A stretch of 7,426 nucleotides of DNA, from positions 1 to 7,426 of the forward strand of contig JACCZQ010000191.1 of the NCBI GenBank assembly GCA_013695905.1, read 5' to 3'. Positions 1-4,902 of this stretch are shown here, in pieces. The DNA is from Chthoniobacterales bacterium (GTDB lineage Bacteria; Verrucomicrobiota; Verrucomicrobiia; Chthoniobacterales; UBA10450). The notes under the pieces are model-generated. The model made no database searches. It was not told where the DNA came from and worked only from the letters and a program-made list of their open reading frames with translations. Within the stretch, counting starts at the first letter, position 1. Each line of letters opens with the position of its first letter. The translations under genes were made by a program, and so were the position numbers.

Positions 1-1052
1 ACAAGCGCCACCACCCCGAACGCGCCGAGCAGCGTAAACGCATAAGTGGTGGTGTAGAACAACGTCGCGGTGAAGCCTTCCCGCTCGCCCGCGATGAGCC
101 CGAGCAAAGTGTATCCTGCGTGCGCGACCGCCGAGTAGGCGAGCAGCCGCCGCACGTTGGTTTGCGCGAGTGCGGCGAGGTTGCCGATGATGATCGACAA
201 TGCGGCCAGCGCGGCAACCAGCGGCACCCAACCCGCCGCGAACGCGCCCCACGCCGCGCTCCCGCCTGCAAACGCGAAGCCGAGCAGCACCACCTTTCCG
301 AGCACCACGAACGACGCCACTTTCGAGCCCGATGCGATGAAAGCTGCCGATGGGATCGGCGCGCCGTGATACGCCTCCGGCGCCCAAAGATGAAATGGTG
401 CGGCGGCGATTTTGAACGCGAGGCCGACCAACGTCATCGCAATCCCGGCGCCGAGCAGCGGCTGCACCGTTCCGCTGCCAATCGCCTCACCGATTCCCAT
501 CAAACCCGTGCTCCCGGTCATGCCATAGACGAGACTCAGCCCGAAAAGCGTGAACGCGCTCGCCACGCTCCCGAAGAGAAAGTACTTCAACCCCGCTTCC
601 GCTGAGCTGCGGCTGCGGCGGTCAAAGGCGGTCATCACGTAGAGCGAGAGCCCGGTAAGCTCCAGCCCGATGAAAATCATGAGCAACTCCTCGCTGCCCA
701 CGAGCAGCAGCAACCCAAACGTGCCGAGCAGGATCATCCCGATGTATTCAGCGCGGTACGGAGTGAAATCGCTCCCGCGCGCCAGCACGACCGTAAACAC
801 CGCCAGCACCAGGCAGATGATCTTGAAGAGCGAGTTCAGGGGAGAGACAACCAGCATCCCGTTGCCGAGAAACGCCTCGTTAGGCAGCACGAAAGCCACC
901 GCGCCGGCCGCCCCCACGAGTCCGAGCACCGCCACCGCGGACGCGGCATCCGCGGCCCGAGCACTAGCCAGCCCTATGGTGAGCACCCCCAGCGCCGTCA
1001 GCACCACGATTGCCTCCGGCGAGGCAAGCTGCAGCAGCTCGAGGTAGTTCAT
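1..1052 (-). CDS. nuoN: NADH-quinone oxidoreductase subunit N (partial, C-terminus outside window)
   Basis: Membrane-arm, antiporter-like proton-pumping subunit of complex I. The 350 residues visible begin MNYLELLQLASPEA and run off the left edge with two bases of the next codon left; family members are usually about 480 to 500 residues, so roughly 130 are missing. Family hallmarks are present: GLEL with Glu131, GLKYFLFG with Lys156, LAFKIAAAPFHLWAPEAYHGAP with Lys214, SGSKVASF with Lys244, and AQTNVRRLLAYSAVAHAGY at about 296 to 314. By recall of E. coli NuoN these match Glu133, Lys158, Lys217 and Lys247, so the visible proton path looks complete. The ATG overlaps the nuoM2 stop codon as ATGA, which points to translational coupling; a GAGG lies about 11 bases upstream. 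It is the last gene seen in the operon here. Confidence 0.96.
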   Translation of the reverse strand, partial: MNYLELLQLASPEAIVVLTALGVLTIGLASARAADAASAVAVLGLVGAAGAVAFVLPNEAFLGNGMLVVSPLNSLFKIICLVLAVFTVVLARGSDFTPYRAEYIGMILLGTFGLLLLVGSEELLMIFIGLELTGLSLYVMTAFDRRSRSSAEAGLKYFLFGSVASAFTLFGLSLVYGMTGSTGLMGIGEAIGSGTVQPLLGAGIAMTLVGLAFKIAAAPFHLWAPEAYHGAPIPSAAFIASGSKVASFVVLGKVVLLGFAFAGGSAAWGAFAAGWVPLVAALAALSIIIGNLAALAQTNVRRLLAYSAVAHAGYTLLGLIAGEREGFTATLFYTTTYAFTLLGAFGVVAL

Positions 1053-2506
1053 GGTTGCAGCCACCTCATCGTTTCAACCGCAGGCAGAATGCGATCGAGC
1101 AGGAGCTTCGGGTAAACACCAACGGCCAGCGTCGCCAGCATCAGCAGCACCGCGCCCGCTTTTTCGGGAAGCGAGATCGGCTCGGGCTGTAACCCTTGTA
1201 ACGACGTAATCCTTGTAACACCATCACCACCGAAGAAGCTCTTCGTCAATGCGTGCAAGGTAAACGCCGCCACCAGCACCATGCCAAGGCCGGCGATCCA
1301 CACCGCCATTGGAAACGCGCGCCAGGTGCCGATCAGGATCGTGATTTCCGCGGCGAAACCGCTGAAGCCGGGGATGCCCATCGAGGCCGCGGAGGCGATC
1401 ACAAACGTAAAGGCGGCGAACGGCAGCGCGCGTCCGAGATTCATCCGCGAAAGCTCATCCAGCTCCCGCGTATGCGTGCGCCGGTAAATCATGCGACCGG
1501 CGACGGCGAAGAGCAGCGCCGCGATCACGCCGTGCGAGAACATCTGCAAAACCGCACCACCTGCGCCGAGCGAATTCGCGGTGGCGAGCCCCAGCAGCAC
1601 GAAGCCCATGTGGCTGATGCTGGAGTAGCCGATGACGAATTTGAGGTCGCGCTGCCGCAACGCCACCGCCGCCGCATACACGATCCCGATTACCGCCAGG
1701 ACAGCGATGCTGCCGCGCCACATTTCGTAGCCCTGCGGAAAGAGATTCATGGCCACCCGCAACGCGCCATAGGCTCCGAGTTTCATCACAATCCCGGCGA
1801 GCAGCATCGAACCCGCCGTCGGCGCAGCCACGTGACCCGTCGGCGCCCAGGTGTGGAACGGCCAGATGCCCGCCAGCACCGCAAACCCGAGGAACGTCAC
1901 CGGGAACGCCCACGCCTGCAGCTCCGGTGTGAAGTTGAATTGCGCGAGCTCTTGGAGGTTCAGCGATCCGCTGGTGGCGAACGCCGCAATGCCGCCGATC
2001 AACGCCAGCGCACCTCCGAAAAAGGAGTAGAGCGTCAGCTTCATCGCGCCGTATTCCTTGTTCGTCGAGCCCCAGATCGCGATGAGGAAGTACTTCGGCA
2101 CGATCACCAGCTCGTAGAAGACGAGGAGCAGGAACAAATCGGCGGAGAGAAAGACGCCATACGAGCCGCCGACCACCAGCAGGAGCCAGAAGAAGAACTC
2201 CTTCGGCCGTTCCTCCACATCCCAGGAGAACAGCACCGCGCAGACGGCGGTGAGGCCCGTCACCAGCGCCATCGTGAGACTGATGCCATCGGCGGCGAGG
2301 TGGAATTCCATGCCCAGCATCGACACCCACGGCACGCGCGTGATCGTTTGGAATGCGGCTGCGTCCGCGCTGCCGAAGAACGCCAGCAGACTAACGACAA
2401 ATCCTGCGGCGGCAGTGGCCAGCGCCACCACTTTTGCGAGCCCGCGCGGCACGAGCAGCGCCAGCACCGCACCTGCAAACGTGAGATAAACCGTCCAGGC
2501 TATCAT
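1049..2506 (-). CDS. nuoM: Second, divergent NADH-quinone oxidoreductase subunit M (NuoM2), probable fourth pumping subunit
   Basis: Antiporter-like subunit of the complex I membrane arm, 485 residues, the usual length for NuoM, with a hydrophobic profile compatible with about 14 membrane segments. Hallmarks: FYELVIVPKYFLIAIWG with Glu132, GAMKLTLY with Lys156, PFHTWAPTGHVAAPTAGSM at 216 to 234, GIVMKLGAYG with Lys242, RDLKFVIGYSSISHMGFVLLG at about 286 to 306, and GFSGFAAEITIL with Glu387. The gapless match to NuoM1 ([15 protein letters not shown] against LGFAVLAGIWPFHTW) puts Leu211 where NuoM1 has the TM7 lysine. The start at [10 protein letters not shown] is chosen because the family N-terminus begins there and a GGAGG lies six bases upstream; the frame stays open for 79 more codons upstream, but those read through hairpin repeats. 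It shares only scattered identity with NuoM1, so the pair is an old paralogue pair and not a tandem copy. nuoN follows with an ATGA overlap. Confidence 0.95.
   Translation of the reverse strand: MIAWTVYLTFAGAVLALLVPRGLAKVVALATAAAGFVVSLLAFFGSADAAAFQTITRVPWVSMLGMEFHLAADGISLTMALVTGLTAVCAVLFSWDVEERPKEFFFWLLLVVGGSYGVFLSADLFLLLVFYELVIVPKYFLIAIWGSTNKEYGAMKLTLYSFFGGALALIGGIAAFATSGSLNLQELAQFNFTPELQAWAFPVTFLGFAVLAGIWPFHTWAPTGHVAAPTAGSMLLAGIVMKLGAYGALRVAMNLFPQGYEMWRGSIAVLAVIGIVYAAAVALRQRDLKFVIGYSSISHMGFVLLGLATANSLGAGGAVLQMFSHGVIAALLFAVAGRMIYRRTHTRELDELSRMNLGRALPFAAFTFVIASAASMGIPGFSGFAAEITILIGTWRAFPMAVWIAGLGMVLVAAFTLHALTKSFFGGDGVTRITSLQGLQPEPISLPEKAGAVLLMLATLAVGVYPKLLLDRILPAVETMRWLQP
1189..1219. repeat. 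Short tandem direct repeat inside nuoM2
   Basis: Two 14-base units, GTAACCCTTGTAAC (1189 to 1202) and GTAATCCTTGTAAC (1206 to 1219), differ by one base and are separated by GAC, giving a 17-base period. They encode about residues 430 to 439 of NuoM2 (TRITSLQGLQ), in a probable loop before the last membrane segment. The stretch is visibly richer in A and T than its surroundings. Two units are too few to call an array. Confidence 0.6.
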
Positions 2507-2874
2507 CGGCTTCCTCCGCCTGGGGAGCGCGGGCGCCCCGCCCGCCGTGTCGTGCGCCTCGCGCGACACATCTGGGGCGCGGCGCTTTCCCAGAGTGAAA
2601 CTCCGTTGCGTGGCAGGCGCCTGACAGTTTTCGGCGTGGCGCCAAAAACTGCGTGCGAGGCGCACGCGCTCCCCGGACGATGAAGCCAATTCGCGAATCT
2701 GCCCCGGTTTGCGCCACCGGCCTTTGCACCCGCAGTCCCGCACTCATTAACAGGCATTCTTTCGCCGCTCTGTGCGGTGAAGGCGCGGACCTGCTTCGAG
2801 TATGTTAGCCGACCCTGGGATATCACAGTTATCGGATGCGCGACACGTGCTATGGGAATGATAGCCCCGCTCAT
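2503..2874 (-). CDS. Doubtful 123-codon open frame bridging the ORF6N gene and nuoM2
   Basis: The frame starts with an ATG that overlaps the ORF6N gene stop as ATGA, and its TGA overlaps the nuoM2 ATG, again as ATGA. Its product would begin [20 protein letters not shown] and end in an Arg-, Pro- and Gly-rich tail ([18 protein letters not shown]). The second half, from about residue 67 on, reads straight through the composite hairpin repeat. I see no known domain, signal peptide or membrane segment. The composition is what repeat DNA read in an arbitrary frame would give, so it is probably not a functional protein. The exact coupling at both ends could still let ribosomes cross the gap to nuoM2. 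Confidence 0.2.
   Translation of the reverse strand: MSGAIIPIARVAHPITVISQGRLTYSKQVRAFTAQSGERMPVNECGTAGAKAGGANRGRFANWLHRPGSACASHAVFGATPKTVRRLPRNGVSLWESAAPQMCRARRTTRRAGRPRSPGGGSR
2513..2517 (-). promoter_or_regulatory. Shine-Dalgarno site of nuoM2
   Basis: GGAGG on the minus strand, six bases before the ATG at 2506. It is the clearest ribosome binding site in the window and decides the nuoM2 start against the longer open frame that extends to 2743. It lies directly beside the composite repeat, so nuoM2 can initiate on its own even though the repeat separates it from the upstream genes. Confidence 0.75.
2521..2577 (+). repeat. Double-hairpin unit A
   Basis: The head TGGGGAGC is followed by hairpin 1, with arms GCGGGC (2529 to 2534) and GCCCGC (2540 to 2545) and a 5-base loop. 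Hairpin 2 has arms GTGTCGTGCG (2547 to 2556) and CGCGCGACAC (2560 to 2569), a CCT loop and one G.T pair; the tail ATCTGG follows. It aligns without gaps to unit B upstream of nuoK over 55 bases: head and tail are the same while the stem bases differ but still pair. Confidence 0.8.
2625..2674 (-). repeat. Double-hairpin unit C, inverted relative to A
   Basis: Read on the minus strand, the head GGGGAGC is followed by hairpin 1, with arms GCGTGCG and CGCACGC (2667 to 2651, loop CCT). Hairpin 2 has arms CAGTTTTTGGCG and CGCCGAAAACTG (2651 to 2625, loop CCA). The single non-Watson-Crick pair (2632 with 2644) is G.U on this strand and A.C on the other. The hairpins share one base at 2651. Head and order of hairpins match unit A, but the stem sequences are unrelated. 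Confidence 0.75.
2675..2870. other. Gap between the ORF6N gene and the composite repeat
   Basis: This is the part of the 364-base intergenic stretch not covered by the composite repeat. It holds one weak hairpin, with arms CCGGT (2704 to 2708) and ACCGG (2716 to 2720). I see no convincing promoter and no terminator: no hairpin is followed by a T-run on the minus strand. The stretch next to the ORF6N gene stop (2839 to 2874) resembles the start of the ORF6N gene itself; see findings. Apart from the doubtful 123-codon frame I see no gene. Confidence 0.5.
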
Positions 2875-3434
2875 GAGACTTTCCTCGGTGCACGCTGGGT
2901 GCGATACCGCGCCGCCTTCTCCTGCACATGGAAACCGATCTCTCGCGGCGGCTTCTCCGGCGGCGCCATCAATTGCCGGATCGCATCGATGATGGCGCCG
3001 ATCTCCTCGTCGTGTTTGCCGACGCGCAGCTCCAGTTCGGAGAATTTCTTCGCCAGTTCGCGATTTGCATCCAGCGCCGCCCGCAGCTTCACGAACGCGC
3101 GCATGATGGCGATGTTCACTTTCACCGCCCGCTCACTCCGGAGGACGCTGGAGAGCATAGCCACCCCCTGCTCAGTGAAGGCGTACGGCCGTCCGCGTCG
3201 GCCGCCCCAACTTGAGATGCCAAATTGGCATTTCAAGTTTTCGACTTCCTCAGCCGTCAGCTGAAACATGAAGTCCTCTGGAAACCGCTCCGCGTTCCGC
3301 CTGACGGCGCGATTAAGGTGCCCCGTTTCGACGCCATAAAGCCGCGCCAGATCCGAATCGAGCAGCACCTTCTGCCCGCGCAGATACCGAATGCAGGTGG
3401 CGATCTGCTCGATGGGAATGATCTCGTCGCTCAT
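2871..3434 (-). CDS. ORF6N-domain DNA-binding protein
   Basis: This 187-residue soluble protein is out of place in a respiratory operon. The N-terminal ORF6N domain (about residues 4 to 95) is clear: [22 protein letters not shown], then [30 protein letters not shown] and [21 protein letters not shown] charged, probably coiled-coil stretch follows (about 112 to 156), then a short basic tail. ORF6N is related to the KilA-N group of phage and bacterial DNA-binding domains; many members are thought to act as phage regulators or antirepressors, but the role of stand-alone chromosomal copies is mostly unknown. The start at [10 protein letters not shown] fits the usual domain beginning and lies seven bases after the nuoM1 stop, with no strong ribosome binding site, so it probably relies on ribosomes finishing nuoM1. 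The frame is intact. Nothing ties it to complex I except position; acquisition together with the adjacent repeat is possible. Confidence 0.93.
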   Translation of the reverse strand: MSDEIIPIEQIATCIRYLRGQKVLLDSDLARLYGVETGHLNRAVRRNAERFPEDFMFQLTAEEVENLKCQFGISSWGGRRGRPYAFTEQGVAMLSSVLRSERAVKVNIAIMRAFVKLRAALDANRELAKKFSELELRVGKHDEEIGAIIDAIRQLMAPPEKPPREIGFHVQEKAARYRTQRAPRKVS

Positions 3435-3441
3435 CGCTGGA

Positions 3442-4902
3442 TCACGCAAACACCCGCGCCAGGTGCACCACGGTGGAATTGAAAATCGCGAACACCCACT
3501 GCGGCGCGACACCGGCAGCGACCATCAACAGCGTCGCCGGAACCACCACCGCCAGCTCGCTCCGTCGCAGATCCGGCAGCGCGCTGCAGCTCCCACCCAC
3601 CGGCCCGCTGAACAGCGCCTGCATCGCACGCAGCAGCACCACCGCCGTGAAGAGCAGCCCCAGCACCGCGATCGACGTCCACGCCGTCGCCAGCATGAAG
3701 CTCCCTTTGAAAATCATGAACTCACCGACGAACCCATTCAGCCCCGGCAGCCCGAGGAACGAAAACATCGCCACACTCATCCAGCCGCAGAGGAGCGGCG
3801 TCCGTTGCATCAGCCCGCCGAAATCCGCCAACGCGCGGCTGCCGCGTCGCTCCTCCAGCAGCCCCACGAAGTAGAACAACGCCGCCGCCGTGATGCCGTG
3901 GTTAAACATCTGCGCGAACACGCCGCTCAGCGCCGCCTGCATCTCCACCGCCGGCTGGAACGGCTGCCCGAGCGCGAACAGCCCCAGCATGCAATACCCG
4001 AGATGCGTGATCGAGAGATAGCCGACCATCCGCTTCAGGTCCGTCTGCGCCCAGGCCGCCAGTGCCGAGAACACGATCGAGCAGACCGCCAGCGCCAGCA
4101 GCAGCGGCGCGATCGCCCGCAGCTCGTACGGAAACAACGGCAGCAGCAACCGCACAAAACCGTACACGCCCATCTTCGAAAGCGCGCCGCTGAGCACCAT
4201 CACCACCCCGGTCGGCGCGCTCTCGTAGGCGTCCGGCAGCCAGGTATGAAACGGGAACAGCGCCGTTTTCACCGCCAGCCCGAGAAAGATCCCACCAAAC
4301 GCCAGCCAAGATTGATTCCGGGGCAACAAACCAGTCGGCCCGAGGGCAGCGAGCGTCGCGAAATCGAACGACCCGCGCGCGAAATAGATGCCGAGAAATC
4401 CGAGCAACATCCCCACACTGCCGAGAAACGTGTAAACGAAGAACTTCATCGCCGCGCGATCGCGCTCACCGCAACCCCAGAGCTTGATGAGGAGAAACGA
4501 CGGGAGCAGGCTCATCTCGAAAAACAGGAACCAGAGCAGGAAATTGTGCGCCGTGAACGTGCCGTAGAGCGCTGCCTGCATCACCAGCATGAGCGCGCAA
4601 AAACCGCGGCTCTGTCGCTGCGCGAGTAGCGCAAACGGGAACAGCACGGAGGTGAGCAGCACCATTAGCAGGCTGAGGCCATCCACCCCCAGCAGGTACT
4701 CCGCGCCGACCGCCGGGATCCACGGATGCCGCTCCACGAACTGCAACCCCGTCGCCGCCGTATCGAAATTCCCCCATAACGTGAGCGCCAGCAGCGCCGT
4801 CAAAAGCGTCGAGCCGAGCGCCAGCGCACGGGCGCGATTCTGCGGCGCCACCGCGACCAGCAGCGCCCCAAGCAGCGGCAGAAGAATAAGCGCCGTGATC
4901 AT
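3442..4902 (-). CDS. nuoM: NADH-quinone oxidoreductase subunit M (NuoM1, canonical)
   Basis: Antiporter-like proton-pumping subunit of the complex I membrane arm, 486 residues, normal for the family. All main functional residues are present: Glu129 in [11 protein letters not shown], Lys153 in [12 protein letters not shown], Lys212 in [19 protein letters not shown], Lys243 in [13 protein letters not shown] and Glu394 in GFVGEF. By recall of E. coli NuoM, Glu129, Lys212, Lys243 and Glu394 match Glu144, Lys234, Lys265 and Glu407. [21 protein letters not shown] (about 287 to 307) is also typical. The start [15 protein letters not shown] gives the standard first membrane helix, and its ATG overlaps the nuoL stop as ATGA; the frame is open further upstream only inside nuoL. 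There is no purine-rich site before the ATG, so coupling to nuoL is likely. It is followed by the ORF6N gene where nuoN or a second nuoM would be expected. Confidence 0.97.
   Translation of the reverse strand: MITALILLPLLGALLVAVAPQNRARALALGSTLLTALLALTLWGNFDTAATGLQFVERHPWIPAVGAEYLLGVDGLSLLMVLLTSVLFPFALLAQRQSRGFCALMLVMQAALYGTFTAHNFLLWFLFFEMSLLPSFLLIKLWGCGERDRAAMKFFVYTFLGSVGMLLGFLGIYFARGSFDFATLAALGPTGLLPRNQSWLAFGGIFLGLAVKTALFPFHTWLPDAYESAPTGVVMVLSGALSKMGVYGFVRLLLPLFPYELRAIAPLLLALAVCSIVFSALAAWAQTDLKRMVGYLSITHLGYCMLGLFALGQPFQPAVEMQAALSGVFAQMFNHGITAAALFYFVGLLEERRGSRALADFGGLMQRTPLLCGWMSVAMFSFLGLPGLNGFVGEFMIFKGSFMLATAWTSIAVLGLLFTAVVLLRAMQALFSGPVGGSCSALPDLRRSELAVVVPATLLMVAAGVAPQWVFAIFNSTVVHLARVFA

Larger units (their letters stand above)
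2521..2674. repeat. Composite REPIN-like element: two facing double-hairpin units
   Basis: The element is bounded by GGGGAGCGC (2522 to 2530) and its exact inverse GCGCTCCCC (2666 to 2674). Each end carries a unit of two consecutive hairpins, with the head motif outside and the tails facing each other across 47 bases (2578 to 2624). The spacer includes the 10-base palindrome CAGGCGCCTG (2614 to 2623). This layout, with GGAG just before the first hairpin and two units inverted over a short spacer, is that of REPINs, which are mobilised in trans by Y1 transposases (RAYT/TnpA-REP) in other bacteria. No transposase is encoded here. Identity as a REPIN is inference; the inverted structure is seen directly. 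Confidence 0.75.

Noticed and set aside
1189..1219. CRISPR-like repeat
   Set aside because: There are only two 14-base units with a 3-base gap, inside a coding region.
2521..2674. Rho-independent terminator between the ORF6N gene and nuoM2
   Set aside because: The hairpins are strong, but no T-run follows any of them on the minus strand; the short T-run in unit C is inside a stem arm.
1253..2683. Long plus-strand open frame of 476 codons opposite nuoM2
   Set aside because: It is antisense to a clear NuoM, and its product is an unbroken run of Arg, His, Glu and Gln without any domain, typical of a shadow frame in GC-rich DNA.
2507..2743. Longer N-terminus for nuoM2 (79 extra codons)
   Set aside because: The extra residues are charged, read through the hairpin repeat and lack counterparts in the family; a good GGAGG site and the standard N-terminus place the start at 2506.
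3391..4629. Plus-strand open frame of 412 codons opposite nuoM1
   Set aside because: Same reason: it mirrors a well-conserved membrane protein gene and has shadow-frame composition.
1049..4902. Two nuoM genes as an assembly or recent tandem duplication
   Set aside because: The two proteins agree only in family motifs and differ at most other positions, including a key lysine, so they are old paralogues.
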